Source: Desulfosporosinus sp. BRH_c37
GTDB lineage: Bacteria; Bacillota; Desulfitobacteriia; Desulfitobacteriales; Desulfitobacteriaceae
Length of the DNA: 40,383 nucleotides
Direction of reading: 5' to 3'
NCBI GenBank assembly: GCA_001516045.1
Contig: LOEW01000029.1
Location: 1-40,383 of the forward strand
The notes under the pieces are model-generated. The model did not search any database and was not told the DNA's origin. It saw only the letters and a program-made list of their open reading frames with translations. How positions within the stretch are numbered: the stretch's first letter is position 1; the number at the start of each line of letters is the position of its first letter. Positions 1 through 7,284 of this stretch are shown here, in pieces. The translations under genes were made by a program, and so were the position numbers.

Positions 1-244
1 GGGGGGGGGGGAGTATCACAATTTTTGTTTTTTTGTGGGAGTGGACCAAGATACCGATAAAAGAAAACTTGCGTACTGTGTTTTCGTGGGGATTGAACCG
101 CATATGTCTATGTAAAAAGCTCCCCAACCTGCATATTTATGTTCCAGGTGCCGTGGCGGATCGTACTTTTATTCCATTCGATAACCATCGATTATTTTAC
201 CGATGAGCACACCACGATAACTACGATAATATTCATAAATAAAC

Positions 245-289
245 GCCTGATCAAACCGACTGTTCAGACAACGATCGGTTTGATCAGGC
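245..289. repeat. perfect 15-bp inverted repeat
   Basis: GCCTGATCAAACCGA (245-259) is followed after 15 nt by its exact reverse complement (275-289). As RNA it would make a strong hairpin. No clean T-run follows on either strand, so a terminator role is uncertain. It could be an end of a lost mobile element. Confidence 0.6.
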
Positions 290-312
290 AAGAGGAGTAT
301 TTTATTTGCATA

Positions 313-377
313 CTGCAAGAAGGCTAATACGTGCGAAGACAGTGCTGCAAGAAGGTTTAGCCCGTGCGAAGACAGTG
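313..377. repeat. tandem duplication of a ~32-bp unit
   Basis: Two adjacent copies (313-344 and 345-377) begin CTGCAAGAAGG and end CGTGCGAAGACAGTG, with a few differences in the middle. They lie in gene-free DNA. Function unknown. Confidence 0.65.
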
Positions 378-490
378 TCTTCGTCGTTTGTAGCATAGCA
401 ACTAACGGTATCGCCTTCGCCAAGGCTCGGCTAAGTCAAGTTTTCTTTATGGCCTGAAACTACGAGGAGAAATTGTGGCCGAACAGAAGA

Positions 491-715
491 TCAGTTAACT
501 TGATAAATAATTGGTTGATATCGCGGTTCGGGGATTGGGATTCCTTCGGACATAGCAGTTTCAAGCCAAGCCCTTTTAGCTGCCTGTAACTCCTGTAATG
601 CTTCCTCCGGTGTCAGACCGAATGCCGAGCAGCCTCTTAGATCTGGGATGTCGGCAATATATCCACCGTCTTCTTCGCTGTAGAATATATTTACATGATA
701 GTCCGCCATTCTCAT
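491..715 (-). CDS. hicB: HicB-family antitoxin
   Basis: A 74-residue protein with the HicB partial RNase H-like fold signature: an N-terminal strand pair around 'YSEEDGGYIADIPDLRGCSA' (residues 11-30), then a helix rich in E, A and L. Short HicB proteins of this type neutralise the HicA mRNA interferase and may bind their own promoter. The start codon shares one base with the stop of a hicA-like frame just upstream (TAATG at 713-717), the usual toxin-first order. The toxin gene has lost its 5' end (see 715-901), so the antitoxin is probably an orphan here. Family assignment is firm; activity is unknown. Confidence 0.85.
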   Translation of the reverse strand: MRMADYHVNIFYSEEDGGYIADIPDLRGCSAFGLTPEEALQELQAAKRAWLETAMSEGIPIPEPRYQPIIYQVN

Positions 716-901
716 TATTCTCCTATCTTTAGATTGTACAGTTCCACGAGTTTCGATAGTTGCCTAATTTGGTATGGCTTGGCCATCCCGTTGACATTCT
801 GTATATTCAGTAATTCCCTAACCTCTGTATGTACAAATATGTGATGGCTACCGTTGGTTCTGCCTAGCCCTGGACCCCGGTTCAACCAAAACCCGAGGAT
901 T
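715..901 (-). pseudogene. hicA: HicA toxin, 5'-truncated
   Basis: Reading the minus strand from about 901 to 715 gives roughly 60 residues containing GSHHIFVHTEVRELLNIQ and ending KLVELYNLKIGE, followed by TAA. This is the dsRBD-like HicA fold with its catalytic G-S-H-H. The usual N-terminal 20 or so residues are missing. The frame runs upstream into the island repeat at 902 without a proper start codon or ribosome binding site. I infer that arrival of the peptide island cut the gene. An unusual start such as ATT cannot be excluded but is unlikely. Confidence 0.75.
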
Positions 902-960
902 ATTGTCGTAATTTGTCTAAATCTTTCGCGTAATACAATGGGTGTAAAACAGTATTACTT
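902..960 (+). promoter_or_regulatory. island repeat copy A with 7-bp dyad
   Basis: This stretch is nearly identical to 5349-5407, and both copies lie upstream of a precursor gene. Each holds GTAATAC, 15 nt, then GTATTAC (here 930-936 and 952-958). Identity falls away just after the dyad. The placement suggests a shared operator, promoter element or RNA hairpin controlling the precursor transcripts. No clear -35/-10 pair with normal spacing could be fixed by eye. Confidence 0.6.
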
Positions 961-1023
961 ATAGACTGATCAACAAGTCACCTCACTGGAGATCAAACCG
1001 AAAATGAAAAGGAGTGGATTTTA

Positions 1024-1398
1024 ATGGCCAAGGAAAATGTTAAAAAGTTTTATGAGGCGGTCGCCGCGGATGAAGGGCTTAGGGTAAGGTTGAGCGAGCT
1101 TAACAAACAATATCAGGGCGAAGCAATGGATGAGGAAAAGAAAGCCGCGCTGGTGAAAAAGTTGGTTTTGCCCATAGCGGCGGAAATTGGTCTGGTCTTT
1201 ACCATTGAAGAACTGCGGCAATATGAAGAAGAAATGGTGCAGGCAAGTGCGAATCGTGAGCTTGACAACAACGAATTGGAGGCTGTAGCAGGAGGACTTA
1301 GTCTGCTTTTGGGCGGAGAACTCTGCTTTGTTGTTGGTGCAGGTGTGGGTGCAATAGCTGGTACTGTACTTTGTTTTATTGGCGGTGCTGCAGTCTAA
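1024..1398 (+). CDS. Nif11-like RiPP precursor 1
   Basis: A 124-residue precursor peptide. Residues 1-91 form an acidic, helical leader that begins MAKENVKKFYEAV and ends E-L-E-A-V-A-G-G, the double-glycine site cut by C39-type peptidases. The core (92-124, 33 residues) is very hydrophobic and Gly-rich, with Cys101 and Cys117, 16 apart. A GGAG ribosome binding site lies about 8 nt before the ATG. The next gene is a near copy of the leader with a different core, typical of a precursor family served by one maturase, most likely the radical SAM protein at 1978. Two cysteines in a Gly/Ala-rich hydrophobic core could fit thioether (sactipeptide or ranthipeptide) chemistry, but this is a guess. Confidence 0.88.
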   Translation: MAKENVKKFYEAVAADEGLRVRLSELNKQYQGEAMDEEKKAALVKKLVLPIAAEIGLVFTIEELRQYEEEMVQASANRELDNNELEAVAGGLSLLLGGELCFVVGAGVGAIAGTVLCFIGGAAV

Positions 1399-1451
1399 GA
1401 TACATTCTTGATACTACATCAACTAAAAACAATAAAAAGGAGTGGATTTAA

Positions 1452-1817
1452 ATGGCCAAGGAAAATGTTAAAAAGTTTTATGAGGCTGTTGTCGCCGATG
1501 AAGGGCTCAGAACGAGGTTGAACGAGCTTGATAAACAATATCAGGGCGAAGCAAAGGATGAGAAAAAGAGGGTCATGCTGGCGGAAAAGTTAGTTTTGCC
1601 CATAGCGGCGGAAATTGGTTTCTCCTTTACCATGGAGGAACTGCGGCAATATGAGGAAGAAATGGTGCAGGCAAGTGCGAATCGTCAGCTTGATAACAAC
1701 GAATTGGAGGCTGTAGCAGGAGGAGCTGCGGCTGGGGTCGGATATTGTAGTGGGCTTGGTCTTCTTGGTATTATAGGTATCGGTACTATTTGTGTAATTG
1801 TCGGTTTTGATATTTAA
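1452..1817 (+). CDS. Nif11-like RiPP precursor 2
   Basis: A 121-residue paralogue of the gene just upstream. The two share the ribosome binding region and most of the leader, including the end at V-A-G-G (88-91). The core (92-121, 30 residues) is quite different: Gly/Ile-rich and hydrophobic, with Cys99 and Cys114, 15 apart. Leader conservation with core divergence is the mark of a duplicated precursor under selection for core variety. It lies 53 nt after precursor 1 and is probably co-transcribed. A terminator-like hairpin and a second stem separate it from the maturase gene, which may keep peptide output above enzyme output. Confidence 0.88.
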   Translation: MAKENVKKFYEAVVADEGLRTRLNELDKQYQGEAKDEKKRVMLAEKLVLPIAAEIGFSFTMEELRQYEEEMVQASANRQLDNNELEAVAGGAAAGVGYCSGLGLLGIIGIGTICVIVGFDI

Positions 1818-1872
1818 GCATACATCCTTGATGCTCCAACACACTATTAACCTCTGTTATGCAAATAAGCCT

Positions 1873-1900
1873 TGGCTCCGGAAGGAGCGGTCTTAGTTTT
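1873..1900 (+). terminator. leaky terminator/attenuator after precursors
   Basis: GCTCC-GGAA-GGAGC (1875-1888) is a tight GNRA-type hairpin followed by a weak T tract (tcttagtttt). It lies between the precursor pair and the maturase, where partial termination would favour precursor expression. Confidence 0.45.
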
Positions 1901-1904
1901 AAAC

Positions 1905-1950
1905 CAGACGGTAAGATTCCGGCCCCCCGGGCACGGGAGTTTACCGTCTG
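1905..1950 (+). promoter_or_regulatory. 10-bp stem before maturase gene
   Basis: CAGACGGTAA (1905-1914) pairs perfectly with TTACCGTCTG (1941-1950) around a GC-rich 26-nt loop. There is no T-run after it, and it ends 27 nt before the maturase start. It could protect the processed mRNA or modulate translation of the maturase. Confidence 0.45.
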
Positions 1951-1977
1951 CCCAGCAAGAATGAAAGGAAAATTGAA

Positions 1978-3366
1978 ATGTATGCACGCTTAAAAGATAA
2001 TTTTATCTTGCGCGGCTGGAAGGGCATACCGTACGGCATAGCTGATACCAATACCGGACAGACCATGCTGCTGGACGCCATAACCTTTCAGGCGGCAAGC
2101 TTTTGTGATGGGAAGACGGACCTTGCTTCGCCGCTCATCTTATCTGCGCATAAAGAAGCAATTGACAAGCTGATTAAAGAAGGTATTGCCGGGGAATGCG
2201 CCGGGGGCGAGGGCCTGGCCGGGCATCAGAAGTATCGCCGGACAGAAGCACGCTTTGCCGACTCGGTGCACTGGTCGATCACCGGCAAATGCAACCTGCG
2301 CTGCCGCCACTGCTATATGTCCGCGCCCCAGGCTAAATACGGCGAGTTGACTACCGAGCAGTGTCTTGAAATTATCGATCAAATTTCGGATGCCAATATC
2401 GGCAAGGTTAGCTTAACCGGCGGCGAACCCCTTGTCAGGCGGGATTTCTGGCAGCTTGTGGATGCTTTACGGGAAAAACGGATCGCCATCCACCAATTAC
2501 ATACCAATGGCGTGCTGCTCACCGACGAGCTTTTGCAGCAGTTGCAAGCAAGAGATATAAAGTGCGGGATTTACATGAGCTTCGATTGCTGCGGCTGCCA
2601 TGACTGGCTGCGCGGCGTGCCGGGGGCGGAGGAGGCGACCGTGGCAGCGATTAAGCGAGCGCGCCGCCACGGTTTCGAGGTCGGCATAGAAACAGCGCTG
2701 CATAAAGACAATCTCAACAAACTGACTCAAACCTATGATCTTTTAAAAACACTGGGCGTATCTTCCTGGAAGATATCACCAACAATGAGCGTTGGCAACT
2801 GGGAGCAGGAGCAGGGCCAATACGACATCCCTATCAAGGATTTATACGCTGCCTATCTGCAGCTCATCAAAAAGCACCACGGAGACGGAGCACCCTTTGC
2901 CATGATGCTGGGCGGGTTTTATTACTGTGCTAAAGAAAGCGATCAATACCTAATACCTTTCCTAAAATTTGACGGTACGGAAAAGGCGCTCCGGCAGACA
3001 GTCTGCAGAAGCTGCCGCATAAATCTGTATATTATGGCGGACGGCAAGTTGCTTCCCTGTATCCCGATGACCGGCACGTCCATGGAAAAGGAAATGCCGA
3101 ACCTTTTGACCACAACCATCACCGAAGCCATGAACGGTTCGCGGTATTTTGACACTATTGATACAAGATTGGAAGAACTGTTTCGGGAAAACAATGAATG
3201 TGCCGGCTGCGAACATAAACTGAAGTGCGGCATGGGCTGCCGGGCTAATGCCATTAATTGTTCAGGCAGCTTTTACGGTGTAGACGCCGGCAGCTGTTAT
3301 TTTTTCAAAAATGGGTATGAAGAAAAGATAAAGAGAAGTTTGGGATTATATCCTACGATCGAGTAA
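1978..3366 (+). CDS. radical SAM/SPASM peptide maturase 1
   Basis: A 462-residue radical SAM enzyme. Residues 1 to about 90 look like a PqqD-type recognition element that would bind the leader. The radical SAM core starts at the [4Fe-4S] motif CNLRCRHC (105-112), with G-G-E-P at 148-151. The C-terminal SPASM region supplies Cys343, 346, 361, 408, 411, 417, 421 and 440 for two auxiliary clusters. Enzymes with this layout make thioether, C-C or other crosslinks, or epimerise residues in RiPP cores. It follows precursors 1 and 2 and probably modifies them. The gene appears more GC-rich than the window average, suggesting recent transfer. The exact reaction cannot be told from sequence. Confidence 0.88.
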   Translation: MYARLKDNFILRGWKGIPYGIADTNTGQTMLLDAITFQAASFCDGKTDLASPLILSAHKEAIDKLIKEGIAGECAGGEGLAGHQKYRRTEARFADSVHWSITGKCNLRCRHCYMSAPQAKYGELTTEQCLEIIDQISDANIGKVSLTGGEPLVRRDFWQLVDALREKRIAIHQLHTNGVLLTDELLQQLQARDIKCGIYMSFDCCGCHDWLRGVPGAEEATVAAIKRARRHGFEVGIETALHKDNLNKLTQTYDLLKTLGVSSWKISPTMSVGNWEQEQGQYDIPIKDLYAAYLQLIKKHHGDGAPFAMMLGGFYYCAKESDQYLIPFLKFDGTEKALRQTVCRSCRINLYIMADGKLLPCIPMTGTSMEKEMPNLLTTTITEAMNGSRYFDTIDTRLEELFRENNECAGCEHKLKCGMGCRANAINCSGSFYGVDAGSCYFFKNGYEEKIKRSLGLYPTIE

Positions 3367-3412
3367 GAAGAGTTTAACTAAACAAGGTAAAAAATATGAG
3401 GAGGAATTCAAG

Positions 3413-3742
3413 ATGTCGACCCTTACTACCTTTGAATTAAACGAAAAGATTGCTAAGCGAGCTATTGAAAAGGAGGAATTCCGAGCGGCACTCCTTAGTA
3501 ATCCTAAAAAGGCATTGGAAAATGAGTTTGGTGTGATAATTCCAGACAACCTCCAGATCAAAATTCACCAAGAGACAAAAAACACATTGCATTTAATCGT
3601 ACCTGAACTGGATACCCTTGAATTAACGGATGACCAACTTAATCAAGTAGCGGGTGGATTTTCATCTAATTTTGATAACTACTGCGTAGCTTATGGAGTG
3701 CCGGGAGCTTGGAATTTCCCCGATATATTCGGAAGCAAATAG
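3413..3742 (+). CDS. NHLP-leader RiPP precursor 3 (XYG core)
   Basis: A 109-residue precursor. The leader resembles the alpha subunit of nitrile hydratase (NHLP type): FRAALLSNPKKALENEFG near residues 23-40, then a strand region and L-T-D-D-Q-L-N-Q-V-A-G-G ending at 82. The 27-residue core (83-109) is polar and aromatic with one cysteine (Cys91) and the tripeptide Ala93-Tyr94-Gly95. In known spliceotides (the PlpA/PlpX type) an X-Y-G motif marks the spot where a radical SAM enzyme excises a tyramine unit, leaving an alpha-keto-beta-amino acid. That link is an inference. A strong AGGAGGA site precedes the ATG. The gene sits between two maturases; the downstream one at 3839 is the likely partner. 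Confidence 0.85.
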   Translation: MSTLTTFELNEKIAKRAIEKEEFRAALLSNPKKALENEFGVIIPDNLQIKIHQETKNTLHLIVPELDTLELTDDQLNQVAGGFSSNFDNYCVAYGVPGAWNFPDIFGSK

Positions 3743-3838
3743 TTGGGTAATTTTTGTCGCACTCTTATGGTTCACTCATGGTCCGTTTAATCGTTGGGCA
3801 GAAAACTGCCAAGAGGGTTTTTCCTGGGAGGGTATTTT

Positions 3839-5347
3839 GTGATTAATAAACCTGTTACTGCTGTGTGGGAAATTACCATGGGTTGTAATTTGAGGTGCGG
3901 GCACTGCGGCTCATCCTGCGCAAGCCCATTGCCGGACGAACTGACGACTGTCGAAGCTCTAAGACTATGCGACGACATTTCTGAATTAGGGATGGAATGG
4001 ATCAGCTTGTCGGGAGGTGAGCCAACTACCCGATCGGATTGGGACCAAATCATACAAAGGCTGACATCCAACGGCGTGAAAGCCAATTTAATCACTAACG
4101 GCTGGCTGATGGATGAACAGATCTTGGACAGAGCGATCACAGCTGGTGTTAACATTATTGCTTTTAGTATCGACGGTCTGGAACAAACTCATGACATGAT
4201 CAGGAAAAAAGGTTCCTTTCAAAGGATTATGCAAGCTCTAGATCTAATGAAGGAACGCAAGATCGGGCCAATGGTAATCACTACGGTTAACCAAAAGAAT
4301 TTAGCGGAACTTTCTCGATTGAAAGACATTTTAATAGAGAAAGGGGTGCGGGGTTGGCAGTTGCAAATTGGCTTCCCCATGGGTAAATTAGCCGAAAATC
4401 GAGAGTGGGTGTTGGAGCCTTTCCAAGTAGATTCAGTAATTGACATAGCCTATCAAACAATGCTGGAAAAAAGGCTGGAGGTAATACCTGGTGATTGTCT
4501 CGGTTACTACAGCTTGAAACATATCGAACTCTTAAAAATGCGCAATGGCGGTTGTCCACCCCAAAGTTGCACGGCAGGTAAGGGGACTTTCGGCATACTG
4601 CACAACGGCGATATCACAGCCTGCACTTCAAACAGGGACAAGAGCTTTATAGCCGGTAACATTCGGAAAAGATCTCTACGGGAGATCTGGGAGGATCCTA
4701 CCAGCTTTGCCTGGAACAGAGGTATGAAGAAGGAAATGCTCGAGGGATTATGCAGGACGTGTCGGTTTGGTGAAAAATGCCTTGGCGGGTGTTCAAATTC
4801 TAAGCTGACCTTTGGCGGTAGCGTCTATGCCGAAAACACGCACTGTTCCTACAATTTTGCGATGCATAAAGCAGCGGAGAAGTTGAGTATGACGGAAGAC
4901 ATAAATGGACTCTTAGTTATAGGCCGTGAGTTCGCGGAACAAGGTCTTTGGCAAAAAGCAGCCCTTGCCCTAGCAGAAGCAATCCGGCGCGGAGCAGATG
5001 ATGAATCAGTCTTTAAACTTTATGGGTTTGTAAGCTTCAAGCTCGGTAACTTTGCCGACGCTCTTGAGGCTAACGAAAAGATTATTATGAACAATCCTGA
5101 AAATCCTTACGCCAATAAAGGCAAGGGATTAAGCCTTTGTCGTCTGGGCAGAAGCGAAGAGGGTATAGCTTATCTCAAAAAAGCGATTCAATTAGCTGGA
5201 CCGGATTTCATGGACCCCTATCATGACTTGGCAGTAATATACATGGAAAATCAGCGGGTAGATGAAGCAATTTCAGTCGTCGAGCAAGGCCGGTTGGTAA
5301 CCCCGCAATTTGCCGAAGATCTTTATGAGCGGTTTTTGGATGGTTAA
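3839..5347 (+). CDS. radical SAM/SPASM maturase 2 with TPR tail
   Basis: I chose the GTG at 3839 because GGGAGG lies 7 nt upstream; a longer frame from 3794 has no such site. The 502-residue protein has CNLRCGHC at 16-23, G-G-E-P at 59-62, and SPASM cysteines at 239, 244, 262, 305, 308, 314, 318 and 336. After about residue 355 comes a helical extension of some 145 residues with TPR-like repeats (A-L-x-x-A-E-A-I, A-L-E-A-N-E-K-I, Y-L-K-K-A-I). TPRs bind peptides or partner proteins, so this tail may hold the precursor leader, since no N-terminal recognition domain is seen. Its neighbour precursor 3 has an X-Y-G core, making this a splicease candidate. PlpX needs a partner, PlpY; no separate small gene of that kind is visible. 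Confidence 0.85.
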   Translation: MINKPVTAVWEITMGCNLRCGHCGSSCASPLPDELTTVEALRLCDDISELGMEWISLSGGEPTTRSDWDQIIQRLTSNGVKANLITNGWLMDEQILDRAITAGVNIIAFSIDGLEQTHDMIRKKGSFQRIMQALDLMKERKIGPMVITTVNQKNLAELSRLKDILIEKGVRGWQLQIGFPMGKLAENREWVLEPFQVDSVIDIAYQTMLEKRLEVIPGDCLGYYSLKHIELLKMRNGGCPPQSCTAGKGTFGILHNGDITACTSNRDKSFIAGNIRKRSLREIWEDPTSFAWNRGMKKEMLEGLCRTCRFGEKCLGGCSNSKLTFGGSVYAENTHCSYNFAMHKAAEKLSMTEDINGLLVIGREFAEQGLWQKAALALAEAIRRGADDESVFKLYGFVSFKLGNFADALEANEKIIMNNPENPYANKGKGLSLCRLGRSEEGIAYLKKAIQLAGPDFMDPYHDLAVIYMENQRVDEAISVVEQGRLVTPQFAEDLYERFLDG

Positions 5348-5348
5348 C

Positions 5349-5407
5349 ATTGTCGTAATTTGTCTAAATCTTTTATGTAATACATTGGGTGTAAAACAGT
5401 ATTACTT
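5349..5407 (+). promoter_or_regulatory. island repeat copy B with 7-bp dyad
   Basis: The second copy of the 902-960 element starts just after the stop of maturase 2. It keeps GTAATAC (5377-5383) and GTATTAC (5399-5405) with the same 15-nt spacer, while several outside bases differ. Conservation of both arms supports function. It lies about 150 nt before precursor 4, so a second transcription unit may begin here. Confidence 0.6.
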
Positions 5408-5559
5408 ATTGACGGATAAACGGGCTATCAAACCAATTAACAATGGTTTAGGTCCAGTTAAGTATCTAGTTTGCCAAGGGTGGTAGAAGGGGGGGGTTAA
5501 ACTTACATTTAGTTATAGTTAATATTAATTAATTTAATTTATTAAGGAGGAAAATAAAA

Positions 5560-5916
5560 ATGGATCAATCAATTGAATTTATAAAAGCTATGCGAGAGGA
5601 CAGCGAATTACAGGTTAAAGTTAAGCAAGCAATGGAAGGTGCTTCGGACATAGATGCAGAAGTTGCAGCAGTTACTGATGTTGCTGTTAAAGCAGGCTTT
5701 AATGTTTCCCAGGAATCTCTTAAAGGCACTGTACTTCAAGCGAAAAAAGCTGCTGGGGAGCTTTCTGATGATGACCTAGCTAATGTAGCTGGCGGTGGAA
5801 CTTTAATAAATGGTATAATTGCAGTGGATAAAGGGCTAGACGATGCTATAGATGCAGTGAATAAAGGTGTAGACTATGCTGGAAATAAATTTGCTGACTT
5901 TTTCAGTGGGTGGTAA
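5560..5916 (+). CDS. Nif11-like RiPP precursor 4
   Basis: A 118-residue precursor preceded by a perfect AAGGAGG. The leader starts M-D-Q-S-I-E-F-I-K-A-M-R-E-D, carries a helical Nif11-like body, and ends L-S-D-D-D-L-A-N-V-A-G-G at 79. The 39-residue core (80-118) has no cysteine. It is amphipathic, with a repeated V-D-K-G-L-D / V-N-K-G-V-D unit, and ends F-F-S-G-W. Lack of cysteine rules out thioether chemistry, so a different modification (epimerisation, or C-C/C-O linkage at Asp, Asn, Tyr or Trp) would be needed. The leader differs from precursors 1 and 2, matching a different maturase, probably the one at 6160. The core itself looks like a membrane-active helix. Confidence 0.85.
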   Translation: MDQSIEFIKAMREDSELQVKVKQAMEGASDIDAEVAAVTDVAVKAGFNVSQESLKGTVLQAKKAAGELSDDDLANVAGGGTLINGIIAVDKGLDDAIDAVNKGVDYAGNKFADFFSGW

Positions 5917-5995
5917 ACCGCTTCAACAATTGCTTGTATTGCGATAGCTGGGGTTTCTTACCGTATTAATCGTAATGGATTTAACTGGGTGATCT

Positions 5996-6060
5996 GCCCT
6001 GCTGAAATGATTTGCAACTCCGCTATCTCAGCATAGCGGAGTCGCAAATATCAGCAGGGC
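5996..6060 (+). promoter_or_regulatory. long hairpin between precursor 4 and maturase 3
   Basis: The left arm starts GCCCTGCTGA and ends ACTCCGCTAT; the right arm (ATAGCGGAGT ... TCAGCAGGGC) pairs with it over about 28 bp with one small bulge and one mismatch. No T-run follows. A hairpin this stable can block 3' exonucleases and raise precursor mRNA relative to maturase mRNA. Confidence 0.6.
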
Positions 6061-6159
6061 TGCTTGTATACAGGCAGGCAAGCTGAACTATCAATGGTCT
6101 TGAGGTAATAATATTTAGGGCCATATACCTTATCTGTCTCATTACGAGGAGGTCAATGC

Positions 6160-7239
6160 ATGAAAAACATAACCGGCACGAAACAAGGTAAGAGTTTTGG
6201 CAGCATGCTGGAAGAGGTCTTAAACACGGTTTTGCCAGATGCCCCTCCTTTAAGATCAGCGGCAAGTCCTGAATTAGTTCATTTTGAGTTAACCACTAGA
6301 TGTCCCCTCCGCTGTCCACAATGTTATTGTGATTTAAAGACTGGCAAAAATATGGATAGAGCTACCCTGTTTGCCTGTCTTGACGAAGCTGCCCAATTAA
6401 AAACGAAGTGGATTGCCTTAAGCGGGGGTGAAGCATTAGTTTACCCCTACCTGATTGAGACCCTGCAACACGTTCACCAACTTGGTATGAGAGCAACCAT
6501 GGCGACTAGCGGTTATGGTCTTACCGGCGAACGACTGGAGGAACTTAAGGAGGCTGGGATCGGTTGGATTTTCATCTCACTCAACGGTTCTACAAAGGAG
6601 ATTCATAGTCTTTCCAGAGACGGATACCAAGATGGTATCAGATCCCTGCAACTCCTGCGGCAGACTTCCCTCAATTATGGGATCAATTGGGTAGCCCGCC
6701 AGGATAATGCCCGTGATTTTCCCAAGGTGGTAGAGCTAGCCCGAAACTATGGAGTGAAAGTAATTGCTGTTTTACGCCTGAAACCTGATTCAGGAAAAGA
6801 TACTGATAACTATCTTTGCGGACCGGAATATGCGGAATTAGCGCACTATCTTCAGCAATATCAGGATCGTTCTCCCTTTATTTACGTGGAAAGTTGCTAT
6901 CCCCACCTGCGGACTGCGGTATATAGTAATAATCCTGATAGTCTAGCCGGATGTCAAGCAGGCAGGACTATCATGGCGGTGGATGTGAATGGCAGGATGA
7001 GACCTTGCCGACATCTGCCCTACCCCCAGGAGTACTCAAGTATTAAGAAGTACTGGTTTGAATCAGAAGTATTGGCTCAATTAAGGAACACTGAGGAAAA
7101 TATTGAAGAACCTTGTAAGAGCTGCAGTAATCTTAGCAATTGCAGGACCTGCAGAGCTTCTTGCTTGAAGTTTTATGGGAGCTTTTATGCAGGGGAAAGG
7201 CGCTGCCCTGCTGTTAAGAAAGTTAAGCTAGTAATGTAA
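6160..7239 (+). CDS. radical SAM/SPASM peptide maturase 3
   Basis: A 359-residue radical SAM enzyme with ACGAGGAGGTC just before the ATG. The cluster motif CPLRCPQC lies at 48-55 and the SAM-binding motif is G-G-E-A (89-92) rather than G-G-E-P. SPASM-type cysteines follow at 265, 283, 319, 322, 328, 331, 335 and 349. The first 35 residues are not an obvious recognition domain. It is flanked by precursor 4 upstream and precursor 5 downstream (stop to TTG start 45 nt), so it may serve both. It resembles the Nif11-class peptide maturase families, but the reaction is unknown. Confidence 0.87.
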   Translation: MKNITGTKQGKSFGSMLEEVLNTVLPDAPPLRSAASPELVHFELTTRCPLRCPQCYCDLKTGKNMDRATLFACLDEAAQLKTKWIALSGGEALVYPYLIETLQHVHQLGMRATMATSGYGLTGERLEELKEAGIGWIFISLNGSTKEIHSLSRDGYQDGIRSLQLLRQTSLNYGINWVARQDNARDFPKVVELARNYGVKVIAVLRLKPDSGKDTDNYLCGPEYAELAHYLQQYQDRSPFIYVESCYPHLRTAVYSNNPDSLAGCQAGRTIMAVDVNGRMRPCRHLPYPQEYSSIKKYWFESEVLAQLRNTEENIEEPCKSCSNLSNCRTCRASCLKFYGSFYAGERRCPAVKKVKLVM

Positions 7240-7284
7240 ACGAAAGTCATGATAAGATATTGCCAGATCGGAGGGGGGAGTCTC

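Larger units (their letters stand above)
1..490. other. gene-free left end
   Basis: No convincing gene is seen here. The first 11 bases are all G, which looks like a sequencing or assembly edge rather than biology. The open frames in this stretch run through an inverted repeat and a tandem duplication (listed separately), lack a ribosome binding site and resemble no family I know. The stretch may be decayed mobile DNA left of the peptide island. Confidence 0.5.

Noticed and set aside
313..377. Possible CRISPR array
   Set aside because: Only two adjoining copies with no spacer between them and no cas genes nearby.
169..423. 84-codon minus-strand frame at the left end
   Set aside because: It spans both the inverted repeat and the tandem duplication, which explains the open frame by chance; no family match.
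902..5407. Composite transposon bounded by direct repeats
   Set aside because: The repeats are only about 60 bp, contain no transposase, and each sits before a precursor gene, so a regulatory or cassette origin fits better.
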